A stretch of DNA of 64,000 nt from Rhizobium croatiense (GCF_019793465.1 NZ_JAILYJ010000019.1:1-64000); one strand, 5' to 3'; shown: positions 48,925 through 58,581, counted from the first letter of the stretch. Translations and numbers: made by a program. Notes: generated by a model not told the origin, from the letters alone.

Positions 48925-49809
48925 TCATGACGCAGCATGAAAATCTTCTTGGATGGTGGCGAGAAGCCAAGACACGAATTGATCGATTCCAGCCGTCCTC
49001 TTCGCCAGTGCCGAACGAATAACGCCGTAATGTGAACCATCAGGGTGAAAGCCGAATGGTGCGGTCAGGCGGCCTTTGCGGATATCGTCAATGGCAATGA
49101 TCTTTGGGCACATGGCCACACCAAGGCCGCTGGCTGCGGCCTCCACCATCAGGAAATGATGGTCAAGAAAGCGAGTCGAGCGCGCCTTCGGCGCGTCCGG
49201 ATGGGCCGCGGACCACTTCTGCCATCCATCCGGTCGGGTCTTTGCAGCAAGCGCGACATAATCGCCGGCAGCAAACCGATCCGTCATGGCAGGATGCATG
49301 ACAGGACCGACTTCCTCCTCGATCAAGCGTTCGACCTGCCAATTCGCATCGATCGCGAAATCCAGCCTGCGGATCGCAAGGGTGATACGGTCGCGCGCGA
49401 AATCGAAACCCCCACCACCGACAGAAAGATGAAAGTCGATTTCGGGATGGCGATCCTGAAATTCCGAGAGGCGCGGGATCAACCATCTCATGGCGACGGA
49501 TCGTTCGCATGAAACGACGATCGGCGGTGACAGATCGACTTTACGGATATCCTCCAGCGCCGCCGAAACGAGGGACAAAGCGTCTGTCGTCGCCTGCGCG
49601 AGCCGTGAACCCTCTTCCGTCAGCCTTAGGCCACGCCCATCAACTTCCAGCAAACGAATGTCGAGGTGTTCGGAAAGTTTCGAAACGCGCCGGCTGACAG
49701 CACCGTGCGTCAAATTCAACTCAGCCGCAGCCGCACGCACGGAACCAAGGCGTGCAACGACCTCAAAGGCACGCAGGTCATCGAGGGATGGAATGTCCGA
49801 ACGCTTCAT
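48925..49809 (-). CDS. LysR-family regulator (GcvA-like)
   Basis: This LysR-type protein of 294 residues has an HTH in RAAAAELNLTHGAVSRRVSK and an effector domain of the GcvA/AmpR subgroup (VSCERSVAMRWLIPRL). ATG 49809 is chosen; the frame begins with TTG 9 bases upstream. A GGTGA-N7-TCACC element lies directly before the ATG and a second copy precedes the threonine aldolase gene at 50244. Autoregulation and control of the aldolase are therefore likely. Confidence 0.87.
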   Translation of the reverse strand: MKRSDIPSLDDLRAFEVVARLGSVRAAAAELNLTHGAVSRRVSKLSEHLDIRLLEVDGRGLRLTEEGSRLAQATTDALSLVSAALEDIRKVDLSPPIVVSCERSVAMRWLIPRLSEFQDRHPEIDFHLSVGGGGFDFARDRITLAIRRLDFAIDANWQVERLIEEEVGPVMHPAMTDRFAAGDYVALAAKTRPDGWQKWSAAHPDAPKARSTRFLDHHFLMVEAAASGLGVAMCPKIIAIDDIRKGRLTAPFGFHPDGSHYGVIRSALAKRTAGIDQFVSWLLATIQEDFHAAS

Positions 49810-49810
49810 T

Positions 49811-49827
49811 GGTGACAAACTATCACC
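49811..49827. promoter_or_regulatory. GGTGA-N7-TCACC element before the LysR gene
   Basis: GGTGACAAACTATCACC is an inverted repeat with 5-base arms and a 7-base spacer, two bases upstream of the LysR ATG. The same format occurs at 50144-50160. The rest of 49828-50243 shows no gene. Confidence 0.55.
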
Positions 49828-50143
49828 GGTATGTTTGAAATCATATCAATTTCCATCTCCGAAGTATGAAGGAACAGTCGAGGCGGGCGCTCTTGTGAAG
49901 CGCGGCTCCTCGAATTTGCAGAGTAGGACAGGACGGCAACGTTTCGCACGTTGTCTCCATCGAAGAGGGTAGCCGCATGATGTGAAAACGATGCAGCTTA
50001 TGTGGCGTCACAGGGCGGCAGCCGCTTGCAGATAGGCCGCGAAAGATCGAACCAAAGTTCGATGTCGCAGGCGGTGGTCAAAGGCAGTTGCAACCCCACA
50101 TTGATATGGCGTCGATGACGCGACGCGGCTAGATCGCATGATT

Positions 50144-50160
50144 GGTGATCCATTATCACC
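50144..50160. promoter_or_regulatory. GGTGA-N7-TCACC element before the threonine aldolase gene
   Basis: GGTGATCCATTATCACC has the same arms and spacer length as the element at 49811, here extended to 7-base arms (TGGTGAT/ATCACCA). It lies 84 bases before the aldolase start, a good position for a LysR-type operator. Confidence 0.55.
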
Positions 50161-50243
50161 ATAATCCGTCAGTTTATATCGATAGTCCGAGCCTATCCTT
50201 TCGCTAGTATGACCGATACAGCCAAATCGATAGGGTCTCGATC

Positions 50244-51281
50244 ATGCAAGCCAATGCTGCTATCCGCCTGGACTTCCGCTCTGATACGGTTACCCGTCCA
50301 ACCGCGCAGATGCGCGCGGTAATGGCGGCCGCCGAGGTGGGCGACGATGTCCTTGGTGACGACCCCACGGTCAAGGCGCTCGAGGCCCGACTTGCCGCAC
50401 TCTTCGGCAAGGAAGCGGGACTGTTTGTGCCAACCGGCACCATGTCCAATCTCGCTGCGATCATGAGCCATTGCCAGCGCGGCGAGGAATTTCTCTGCGC
50501 AACCGGAGCTCACACCTATCTGTGGGAAGCCGGAGGCGCTGCGGTGCTGGGCTCGGTCCAGCCGCAGCCATTGCCGGTGCGCGCCGATGGCACGATCCCC
50601 ATCGAGGAGCTTCACGCCGCGGTGAAGGACGATGATCCGCATTTTGCGATCACGCGACTGGTCAGCATCGAGAACACGTTCGCCGGGCGGGTCCTGCCGC
50701 GCGATCATCTGGCCGAGGTCGTCGAATTTGCGCGGGAGCGGAAGCTCGCCACCCATCTCGATGGTGCGCGGCTGTTCAACGCGGCTGAGGCGCTCGGCGT
50801 TGATGTAGGGTCCCTGGCAGAGGGCTTCGATAGCGTGTCGCTGTGCCTTTCAAAGGGGCTGGGGGCGCCGCTCGGATCAGTGCTAGTCGGCGATGCCCCA
50901 TTGATCGCCCGTGCGCGCCGGTGGCGCAAGATGCTCGGCGGCGGAATGCGGCAGGCAGGGATAATTGCAGCGGCTGGGCTGTACGCGCTCGACCATCACG
51001 TCGAGCGGCTGGTCGAGGACCACGCCAATGCTCGGGTGCTCGCGCAAGCATTTGCGGGAATTGAGGGGCTGAAGGTGACCCCGCCGCAATCAAACGTGGT
51101 CTTTGTCGAGCTCTCGACCGATCTGGCGACCCGGCTGTCCGAGGCGCTACGTGAACTCGGCATCGCGGCGAGTTTCTGGCCCGGTGGGCGAATGCGCTGG
51201 GTCACCCATCTCGATGTCAACCGTGCCGCTGTCGACGAGGCCATCGCGGCAGTGCGCGAGATCACTGAGGGCCGGACATGA
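50244..51281 (+). CDS. ltaE: Low-specificity L-threonine aldolase
   Basis: This PLP-dependent fold-type I aldolase of 345 residues splits threonine or related 3-hydroxy amino acids into glycine and an aldehyde. The start LDFRSDTVTRPTAQMR, the GDDVLGDDPTV block, THLDGARLFNAA and the PLP lysine in LCLSKGLGAPLGS are typical of the GLY1/LtaE family. It is probably controlled by the adjacent LysR protein. A decayed threonine dehydratase-like gene follows, suggesting an older hydroxy amino acid pathway here. The gap 51282-51589 holds nothing recognised. Confidence 0.9.
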   Translation: MQANAAIRLDFRSDTVTRPTAQMRAVMAAAEVGDDVLGDDPTVKALEARLAALFGKEAGLFVPTGTMSNLAAIMSHCQRGEEFLCATGAHTYLWEAGGAAVLGSVQPQPLPVRADGTIPIEELHAAVKDDDPHFAITRLVSIENTFAGRVLPRDHLAEVVEFARERKLATHLDGARLFNAAEALGVDVGSLAEGFDSVSLCLSKGLGAPLGSVLVGDAPLIARARRWRKMLGGGMRQAGIIAAAGLYALDHHVERLVEDHANARVLAQAFAGIEGLKVTPPQSNVVFVELSTDLATRLSEALRELGIAASFWPGGRMRWVTHLDVNRAAVDEAIAAVREITEGRT

Positions 51282-51589
51282 GAGGCGTCATCGATCCACA
51301 ATTGATCGTCAGAATAACAAGCGCCACTGCCGCACCAAACAGCCCTTGCGCCGTCACAGCCCAATGACTGCGCCGGTCTGACGGGGAGCAGGAGAGCGTG
51401 CAGACCGGATGGGCGGTCGGAACTGGCGGAAAGACTGCCAAGGCAGGGGCGCTTCCCATATTTACCTGAAGAAGCGCCGATATTGTAAGTGGGGCTTGGT
51501 GGAGATGCGGTAGGTGGCAGGGACCTTCGCCACGTTATTGGACTGGTAAACGACGCTGGTTACGCGTCGAACAAGCAAGGAAGCAAGGC

Positions 51590-52580
51590 ATGCATCTGTT
51601 CGCACGCAAGGACCTAGAGGAAGCCGCCGCACTCGTCTACCGGCATATGTCACCTACACCGCAATACGTGTGGCCGCAGATCTCGGAAATGGCAGGGGCC
51701 GTGGTCTAGATCAAGCACGAGAATCATACGCCGGCCGGCGCTTTCAAGGTCCGCGGCGGAATCACCTTTATGGATTGGCTCCGCCGCAGCGGGGGTTCGG
51801 CCAGGGGAATAGTCACGGCAACGCGCGGGAATCATGGCCAGAGCCAGGCCCGTGCCGCGCGGGCAGCCGGTCTTGCCGCCAAGATCGTTGTCCCGCACGG
51901 AAATTCGGTCGAGAAGAACGCAGCCATGCGGGCTTTTGGCGCCGAGGTCATCGAGTACGGCCGCGACTTCGACGAGGCCCGTACCGAAGCTCGGCGACTT
52001 GCCGCCGAAACCGGCCTATTTCTGGTACCGCCCTTTCACGAAGAAATTGTCCGGGGTGTCTCAAGCTATGGGTTGGAACTCTTCACCGCAGTGCCCGATC
52101 TCGATGCGGTCTAGTGTGCCCATTGGCTGCGGCTCGGGGATTTGCGGCGTCATCGCCGCGCGCGAGGCCCTGGGCCTGAAGACGGAAGTGATCGGCGTAG
52201 TTTCGACGCACGCGCCGGCCGCGAAGCTCTCCTTCGAGGCCGGACGGCTGATCGAAACCGAAACGGCGCTGACGTTCGCCGACGGCGTGGCCGTACGCAT
52301 TCCCGTCGAAGAAGCTTTCGCGATCTACTCGAAGGGCGCCTCGCGGATCGTCGCCGTCAGCGACGAGGAGGTTGCCGAAGCGATACGCCTCATCTACCGC
52401 GCGACCCACAATGTCGCCGAGGGTGCCGGCGCCGCGTCGCTTGCGGCGATGCTTAAGGAAGCCTCTGCCATGCGCGGCAGAAAAGTCGGCCTTATCTTGA
52501 GCGGCGCAAATGTGGACGCCGAGGTCTTCCAGAAAGTACTGGGTGGGGAGACACCACCGGCGGCGACGGTAAGCAAGTGA
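51590..52580 (+). pseudogene. Threonine dehydratase-like PLP enzyme with nonsense and frameshift lesions
   Basis: The frame from ATG 51590 reads MHLFARKDLEEAAALVYRHM, then an in-frame TAG at 51707-51709 where relatives have a Trp or Val before KHENHTP. It continues as IKHENHTPAGAFKVRGG (PLP lysine) and TATRGNHGQSQA to a second TAG at 52112-52114. There one extra base shifts the frame, and the protein resumes as VPIGCGSGICGVIAARE to the stop at 52580. Restored, this is a full-length threonine/serine dehydratase-like protein of about 329 residues. The two independent lesions make it a pseudogene. Confidence 0.8.
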
Positions 52581-52702
52581 CAGTAGGCGGCACGAGAGCT
52601 TAAGGCAGCGATTACTGCCCATAGGCTGATCAATTTCGAATAACCTTTCGGCGGCCGGAGAAAACCGCACCCCCGGCGTACAATCCCAGCCAGGCAAAGC
52701 CG

Positions 52703-53150
52703 ATGGTTTCCATCGACTCACTCACCATGTCCTTCGGCGCCTATGTGGCTGTCCAGGATGTCGATCTCAGTGTCTCCGATGGCGAGTTCCTCGCTATCGT
52801 CGGACCCACCGTATGCGGCAAGAGCACCATACTCAATGCGATCGCCGGCCTCCTGAAAGCTGCAAGTGGCATCGTTTCCATCGATGGTCAGCCGGTGCGC
52901 GGGATCCAGAACGACATCGATTACTTGTTCCAGGATGCATTGCTTCCGTGGAAGACCGCGATCAGAACGTGGAGTTCGGTCGGCGCTGCCGAACGTCGCA
53001 AGCGGTCGATGAGATGGCTCGCGAAAGTCGAGGCTAAAAGGTTTCGAGCATCGCAGTCCGCATCAGCTTTCCGGCGGTCAGCGCAAGCGCTTGCAAATGG
53101 CGCAGTCGCTGATTACAGGGCACCGGGATTTCGGAAGATCGAAAAAATTC
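52703..53150 (+). pseudogene. Decayed nitrate/taurine-type ABC transporter ATPase
   Basis: The first 90 codons read as an SsuB/TauB-type ATPase: LAIVGPTVCGKSTILNAIAG (Walker A with Val for the usual Gly) and YLFQDALLPWKTA. The frame then breaks. In another frame the region from about 53040 gives GFEHRSPHQLSGGQRKRLQM, the ABC signature, and AQSLITG. Walker B and the rest are gone. No cognate permease or binding protein is nearby. The gene is non-functional. Confidence 0.8.
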
Positions 53151-53166
53151 CGCGAGACCAATTTGA

Positions 53167-53205
53167 TCTATATTGACACCAATCGCTAAACCAATTCTAT
53201 ATTGA
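53167..53205. promoter_or_regulatory. Direct repeats upstream of gabD
   Basis: TCTATATTGA occurs at 53167-53176 and 53196-53205, each preceded by ACCAATT-like sequence. ACCAATC at 53178-53184 also pairs with GATTGGT at 53219-53225. The cluster lies immediately before the gabD start and is a good candidate regulator-binding and promoter region. Confidence 0.45.
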
Positions 53206-53231
53206 TCGCACAAAATCCTGATTGGTAGCGA

Positions 53232-54734
53232 ATGGTGGTGAACGTGAAAGCAACTCCGACACTTGAAGCAAGCCGTGCGCCTTCGCAGGCGTCTGTAGCA
53301 TGCGAAGCTCCCACGCAACTGTTCATCGGCGGCGAATGGCTTTCGGCAAAAGGTGGCCGGACCTTCGATGTGATCGATCCTTCAACTGCGGAAGCAATCG
53401 CCACAGTTTGTGACGGCGACATCCCGGATGCAATGGCGGCCGTCGACGCGGCAGAAAAGGCGGCTGCGGCTTGGAGGGCAACGTCGCCGCGGCGGCGCGC
53501 AGATGTCCTGATGAAGTGTTTTCACCTCCTTCTCGAACAAGCAGAGTGGTTGGCGCAACTGATCACGGTGGAAAACGGCAAGGCGCTTCCCGACGCGAGA
53601 TCGGAGGTCGCCTACGCGGCCGAGTTTTTCCGTTGGTATGCCGAGGAGGCCGTTAGGGCTCCCGGTGAATTTGGATCAGCGCCTTCGGGCGCAAACCAGA
53701 TCATCGTCAGCCATGAGCCAATTGGTATCGCCGTATTGGTAACGCCCTGGAATTTCCCGGCAGCGATGGCCACCCGAAAAATTGCCCCGGCATTGGCTGC
53801 AGGCTGCACTTGCATCCTGAAGCCGGCAGCCGAGACGCCTCTGACGGCGCTCGCCATTGGAGAACTGATGCGGCAGGCAGGTGTTCCTGCCGGAGTGGTC
53901 AACATCGTTTCCACGAAAAAAGCCGGTCCTGTGGTCAGCGCAATGCTGCATGACAAGCGGGTCCGGAAGCTGTCGTTCACCGGCTCGACAGGCGTTGGCA
54001 GGATACTATTGCGCGAGGCCGCGGACCAGGTCGTCAGTTGCTCAATGGAATTGGGCGGCAACGCGCCTTTCATCGTATTCGACGATGCCGACCTTGAAAC
54101 GGCGGTCGCCGGCGCAATGGTTGCAAAGATGCGCAACGGCGGTGAGGCTTGCACGGCCGCAAACCGCTTCTACGTCCAAAAGGGAATTTCTGCTGACTTT
54201 ATACGCCGCTTCGCGGAGGAGATGGCAGCGCTCAACGTCGGGCCGGGACTGGCACCGGATACGCAGCTTGGACCACTGATCACCGATGCCGCGGTTGCCA
54301 AGGTGGAGCGCCTGGTAGACGATGCGATCGCCAAGGGAGCCCGGCTGGTGACAGGCGGTAGCAGGTTGAGCGGCGAGGGTTTCTATTATTTGCCAACCGT
54401 TCTCGCCAATGTCTCTCCGGACGCCGAGATTCTTCGCGAAGAAATCTTCGGTCCGGTTGCGCCGGTGATTGTGTTTGATACCGAGGACGAGGTCGTCGAT
54501 CTGGCCAACGACACCGAATATGGGCTTGTATCCTATATCTTCAGCCGAGACCTCAAGCGTGTGCTTGCGGTCGCCGGCAGGCTGGAAAGCGGCATGGTCG
54601 GGATTAACCGCGGTGTCGTTTCCGACGCTGCGGCGCCGTTCGGCGGCATGAAGCAGAGTGGCCTCGGGCGCGAAGGCAGCCATCACGGCATGCTCGAATA
54701 CCTGGAAACGAAGTACATCGCTGTCACCTGGTAG
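53232..54734 (+). CDS. gabD: Succinate-semialdehyde dehydrogenase
   Basis: This aldehyde dehydrogenase of the GabD group has 500 residues. It shows TPWNFPAAMATRKIAPALAA, KPAAETPLTAL, the catalytic Glu in MELGGNAPF and the catalytic Cys in GGEACTAANRF. The ending AAPFGGMKQSGLGREG is typical. It oxidises succinate semialdehyde, or a close relative such as glutarate semialdehyde, to the acid. The N-terminus is about 20 residues longer than usual; a later start is possible. A cupin gene follows after 109 bases. Confidence 0.88.
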   Translation: MVVNVKATPTLEASRAPSQASVACEAPTQLFIGGEWLSAKGGRTFDVIDPSTAEAIATVCDGDIPDAMAAVDAAEKAAAAWRATSPRRRADVLMKCFHLLLEQAEWLAQLITVENGKALPDARSEVAYAAEFFRWYAEEAVRAPGEFGSAPSGANQIIVSHEPIGIAVLVTPWNFPAAMATRKIAPALAAGCTCILKPAAETPLTALAIGELMRQAGVPAGVVNIVSTKKAGPVVSAMLHDKRVRKLSFTGSTGVGRILLREAADQVVSCSMELGGNAPFIVFDDADLETAVAGAMVAKMRNGGEACTAANRFYVQKGISADFIRRFAEEMAALNVGPGLAPDTQLGPLITDAAVAKVERLVDDAIAKGARLVTGGSRLSGEGFYYLPTVLANVSPDAEILREEIFGPVAPVIVFDTEDEVVDLANDTEYGLVSYIFSRDLKRVLAVAGRLESGMVGINRGVVSDAAAPFGGMKQSGLGREGSHHGMLEYLETKYIAVTW

Positions 54735-54843
54735 GTCGTTGCGAGCAACGCCGGTTACTGGTTGGCGATCAGGTGCCGACGTCAGGCAGGCTCCGAACAC
54801 GGAACAATGACGCGGGTATATGTAGCAAGAATAGGAGAGATGA

Positions 54844-55197
54844 ATGTCCCTACTGAAAACCATCGACCCGGATCCATCCTTCGAGCCGAAGCATAGAACT
54901 GCCGAGCCGGATCGCCTCATTTCGGGCAGCCCCGCTTTCAAGACCTGGCTGCAGGACACCGCCAAGGACGGCAAGGTCAATACCGGTGTTTTCGAGGCGA
55001 CGCCCGGTGAAACGCACTCCATCAAGGGCGAAACCTTCGAATTTTGCCATCTCGTACACGGTGTGATCGAACTGACGGAGAAGGACAAGGACCCGGTCAT
55101 TTATCGCGCCGGCGACAGCTTCGTGATGAAGCCGGGCTACGTCGGGGTCTGGAAGACGATCGAGACGGTGCGGAAGATTTTCGTCACCGTCACCTGA
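54844..55197 (+). CDS. Cupin protein, copy 3 of 3
   Basis: This 117-residue cupin is closely related to copy 1 (32795): both begin MSLLKTI and end KTIETVRKIFVTV or RTVETVRKIYVTV. The shared core is GVFEATPGETHSIKGETFEF followed by CHLVHGVIEL, and GDSFVMKPGYVGVWK. It lies 109 bases after gabD on the same strand. The repeated pairing of this cupin with aldehyde or amine oxidation genes suggests a small accessory role in those pathways. Confidence 0.85.
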   Translation: MSLLKTIDPDPSFEPKHRTAEPDRLISGSPAFKTWLQDTAKDGKVNTGVFEATPGETHSIKGETFEFCHLVHGVIELTEKDKDPVIYRAGDSFVMKPGYVGVWKTIETVRKIFVTVT

Positions 55198-55427
55198 TCA
55201 TTCGAGCAAACGATGCCGCTATTACGTGCATCTTCGCATCTGCAGGCGGGACGGGGCGAGGCGGCTGGCAAGCCGTTTCGGTCGCCGAGATTTTTGATGG
55301 GCGGTTTGTCCGTCGCTCTTTACTCGGCTTGTATATCCGTGTCGTCCGGTACGGCCAGGAGTCTCGCTTCTCCGCCGCGGCTTCATAGATCCTTCGCTCT
55401 TATCAATGGCGAGCAGTAGACCCACGA

Positions 55428-56276
55428 ATGGATGAACTCATGCAAACGGAATCGATCGTTCTTGCGCCTTTCGGGGCTCATCATGTGGGCGGAGCCCTCG
55501 CGCTGTCGCGTGCAGTGGGTTGGGCGCACAGGAGGGAAGACTGGGAAATGATACGGTCTCTGAGCGAAGGACGCGTTGCGCTCGCCGGCGGCCGGGTTGT
55601 GGGTACCGCCCTCATGACTCCCTTCGGCGACACCTGCTCTGCCATTAACATGATTATTGTCGACGAAAGCCAGCGTGGCCGGGGGGTAGGAAGAAAATTG
55701 ACCACCGCCGTGTTGGAACTCGCTGGTGGGCGTGAATGCCGATTGACGGCGACGAATGACGGCTTGCCTCTATATGAAAAACTCGGATTCGTCGCGACGC
55801 ACCAAATCCTCCGTCATCAAGGCATTGCCGGTCAGGTCGATGCTCCTGAGAATGTTGAGTGGATCGATCCTGGCGCGCTGCCGGCAATCAAAGCGCTTGA
55901 TCGTATGGCATTCGGGGCCGACCGTGACGCGGTATACAATGCCTTGGCAAGGGAGGGGAGTTTCGCCGCCATCCGGAGAGGTGATCGTATCGTCGCATTT
56001 GCGGCAACGCGATTGTTCGGAAAGGGTGAAGTCGTCGGGCCCGTCGTTGCGGAAAACTCGGAACAGGCGAGGGACTTGCTTGCCTTCATCCTCTCGGGCA
56101 AGGAAGGTCGCATTGTAAGAGTCGACATCCCTGAACAGACCGGCCTCTCATCACCGCTCGAAGACTGGGGACTGCCTCGCGGGGGGACCGTCGTTGCGAT
56201 GGTTCGCGGCGCGGCGGTTCGATCTGATACACCGGCCGTTCAAACTTTCTGCCTTGCGAGCCAAGCCATCGGCTAA
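55428..56276 (+). CDS. Tandem GNAT-domain acetyltransferase
   Basis: This 282-residue protein has an N-terminal GNAT fold (about residues 5-130). The acetyl-CoA loop is ESQRGRGVGRKL and a LPLYEKLGFVATHQI segment follows. A second, Acetyltransf_18-like domain covers about 150-270. Two-domain proteins of this kind are common in rhizobia with unknown substrates. A role in acetylating an amino acid of the neighbouring pathway is only a guess. The start may be ATG 55428 or the Met five codons later. Confidence 0.8.
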   Translation: MDELMQTESIVLAPFGAHHVGGALALSRAVGWAHRREDWEMIRSLSEGRVALAGGRVVGTALMTPFGDTCSAINMIIVDESQRGRGVGRKLTTAVLELAGGRECRLTATNDGLPLYEKLGFVATHQILRHQGIAGQVDAPENVEWIDPGALPAIKALDRMAFGADRDAVYNALAREGSFAAIRRGDRIVAFAATRLFGKGEVVGPVVAENSEQARDLLAFILSGKEGRIVRVDIPEQTGLSSPLEDWGLPRGGTVVAMVRGAAVRSDTPAVQTFCLASQAIG

Positions 56277-56508
56277 CGTGAAATCCGAAGTGCGACCCGG
56301 CGACATTGGTCAGATCTGGCTGCCGCTGGGAAAAAGCGTCTCGCCCCAAAGGCGCCCGCGCGCGTGGCGATCACGAAGATGCACCAAAAATTCCGGCAAG
56401 GGTCGATTATCCTGATTCCCACCAGACAAGACCCGCAAATTCCTTTTTCATCGGCCTTTACGTATATGCTGCCTGTCAACAGGGACTCCCATTATGACGG
56501 GCGGCTCC

Positions 56509-56688
56509 TTAGATGCAATGCTGGCTGTCCCCCACGGCATCGCCGCAGCGCTCGGAGAGCTTGCCGGATGTGAGTCTGCGTTGACGTTTTCCCCTCTGCT
56601 TTGCTGTCGACCACGCAGCAGCCTTGAGCAGGTGCTCCCACTCTCGCAGCATCCACGGCTCCGCCGCCTCGAAATGGCAGGCACCCAT
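56509..56688 (-). CDS. Possible small protein downstream of Lrp copy 3
   Basis: This 59-codon frame begins at ATG 56688, 28 bases after the Lrp stop, with GAAGAAGAGG just upstream. It reads MGACHFEAAEPWMLREWEHL, then KAAAWSTAKQRGKRQRRL, a Trp-rich acidic start and a basic middle. No family is recognised. The rest of 56277-56715 has no gene. Confidence 0.3.
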   Translation of the reverse strand: MGACHFEAAEPWMLREWEHLLKAAAWSTAKQRGKRQRRLTSGKLSERCGDAVGDSQHCI

Positions 56689-56715
56689 GACCTCTTCTTC
56701 AGTTGTCGTCTATCA

Positions 56716-57228
56716 TCATTCCAGCGGCACGAGTTGCCGGCCGTCGAGGCTTGGACGCTGGAGCAGGTTTGCAAGCGGCACATGCACTTTGATCAGGGGC
56801 GATTTCAAGACGACGTAGGTGAAGTACTTGTCAATGCCGATCTCCAAATCGAGGAGCTGCTCCATGATCGTCTGGTACTCGTCGATTCCGGTGGTGACAA
56901 ATTTTACGAGATAGTCGTAGCCTCCCGAAACCAAATGGCACTCGATGACCTGATCGACCTTCTCGATGGCGCTGATAAATCTCGCGAAGTCCAGTTGACG
57001 GTGGTTTTTCAGCGTGATTTCCGTGAACACCGTCAGCGTCTGGCCCAGTTTTGCGATATTGATCTGCGCAGAGTAGCCCTGGATATAGCCCTTCGCCTCC
57101 AGCTTTCTTACGCGCAACAAACAGGGACTTGGCGAGAGGTTGACCATTTCCGAAAGCTCGACATTCGACATTCGGCCATTTGTCTGCAATGCGTTCAGTA
57201 TCTTGACGTCAATTCGATCGAGTTTCAT
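56716..57228 (-). CDS. Lrp/AsnC-family regulator, copy 3
   Basis: This 170-residue regulator begins MKLDRIDVKILNALQTNGRM. The HTH is MSNVELSEMVNLSPSPCLLR and the RAM domain includes VIECHLVSGGYDYLVKFVT. The longer frame to 57432 adds an Arg-rich stretch without homology and is rejected in favour of ATG 57228. It lies between gabD-cupin-GNAT and the tartrate dehydrogenase gene; which of these it controls is not evident. Confidence 0.86.
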   Translation of the reverse strand: MKLDRIDVKILNALQTNGRMSNVELSEMVNLSPSPCLLRVRKLEAKGYIQGYSAQINIAKLGQTLTVFTEITLKNHRQLDFARFISAIEKVDQVIECHLVSGGYDYLVKFVTTGIDEYQTIMEQLLDLEIGIDKYFTYVVLKSPLIKVHVPLANLLQRPSLDGRQLVPLE

Positions 57229-57507
57229 TGGCTCTTTCCCGCTGATGAGGATTGCGCGGACGTGGGTGACGTCGCTTAGCTGGGCCATTGACCACGAGGC
57301 CTTGGTCGCACTTCCGTTCACACGTGCCCGAGGCTGCCGGCGGATGTCTTTGCGGCGCCGATCACGACACATCTGCCTTTTGGCGGCGCGGCAGATGCCG
57401 CGGGCGATCAATGCGGGGTCGACCCCGGCCAATACAGCGCCCCACGATCCGGCGAAATGGCTTCCTTGCTTTGTGATCGTTCCAAGTCATCGTCGGCCAA
57501 CGTGTCG

Positions 57508-58581
57508 CTAGAAATTCGAAGAGTGGATCGCGTCGCAGACGGCCTCGGTAACCTCCCGGGTGGTGGCTGAGCCGCCCACGTCGGGAGTAAGGATTCCGGC
57601 GCCGGTCACCCGCTCGACAGCGCGCATCAGGCGGACCGAGGCTTCCCGCTCGCCGAGGTGGTCGAGCATCTGGGCAGCAGTCCAGAATGCGGCAACCGGG
57701 TTAGCGATGCCCTTGCCGGCAATGTCGAAGGCGGAGCCGTGGATCGGCTCGAACATCGAGGGAAAGCGATGCTCCGGATCGATGTTCGCCGTCGGTGCAA
57801 CTCCCAAACTACCGGCAAGAGCACCAGCGAGATCGGAAAGGATGTCGGCGTGAAGGTTCGTTGCTACGATGGTATCCAGGCTCTGCGGCTTGAGCGTCAT
57901 CCGGACCGTCATGGCATCGACCAGCATCTTGTCCCACGTAACCTCAGGGAATTCCGCCGCCACCTCGCAAGCGATATCGTCCCACTTGACCATGCCGTGC
58001 CGCTGGGCATTGGACTTCGTAACGACGGTAAGTAACTTGCGCGGCCGGGATTGGGCCAATCTGAAGGCGTAGCGCATGATGCGGGTGACGCCGACGCGGG
58101 TGAAGATGGCGACCTCGGTGCCGACCTCTTCGGGCAGGCCGCGGTGAGCGCGGCCGCCATGGCCAGAATATTCACCTTCGGAGTTCTCCCGCACAATCAT
58201 CCAGTCGAGATCGCCGATACCGCAATTGCGCAGCGGCGAAGTTATGCCAGGCAGGATCCTGGTTGGCCGGACATTGGCGTAGTGGTCGAAGCCCTGGCAG
58301 ATCGGCAATCTGAGCCCCCACAGGGTAACATGGTCGGGAACATCCGGTGCTCCGACCGCGCCGAAATAGATAGCGTCGAATGTCTTGAGCTGCTCCAGCC
58401 CGTCCGACGGCATCATCACACCATATTTCTTGTAGTATCCAGATCCCCAGTTGAAATTTTGGAAGGTGAATTTTACGTCGCCGAGTCGCATCTCCAGGTT
58501 TGAAAGAACAGTCTGGCCAGCAGCGATCACCTCAGGTCCGATGCCGTCGGCGGGTATGGTTGCGATGGAGTATTCACGCAT
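57508..58581 (-). CDS. Tartrate dehydrogenase / decarboxylating 3-hydroxyacid dehydrogenase
   Basis: This 357-residue NAD-dependent enzyme is of the isocitrate/isopropylmalate dehydrogenase family. It is closest to tartrate dehydrogenase/decarboxylase (TtuC): IATIPADGIGPEVIAAG at the start, VRENSEGEYSGHGG, the catalytic Lys in TKSNAQRHGM, the metal Asp in VDAMTVR, and PIHGSAFDIAGKGIANP. It oxidises tartrate or D-malate. It is last in the minus-strand run that includes the kinase, PLP enzyme and GntR regulator. Confidence 0.88.
   Translation of the reverse strand: MREYSIATIPADGIGPEVIAAGQTVLSNLEMRLGDVKFTFQNFNWGSGYYKKYGVMMPSDGLEQLKTFDAIYFGAVGAPDVPDHVTLWGLRLPICQGFDHYANVRPTRILPGITSPLRNCGIGDLDWMIVRENSEGEYSGHGGRAHRGLPEEVGTEVAIFTRVGVTRIMRYAFRLAQSRPRKLLTVVTKSNAQRHGMVKWDDIACEVAAEFPEVTWDKMLVDAMTVRMTLKPQSLDTIVATNLHADILSDLAGALAGSLGVAPTANIDPEHRFPSMFEPIHGSAFDIAGKGIANPVAAFWTAAQMLDHLGEREASVRLMRAVERVTGAGILTPDVGGSATTREVTEAVCDAIHSSNF

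Noticed and set aside
56494..57279. 261-codon plus-strand frame
   Set aside because: Antisense to a clear Lrp/AsnC gene.
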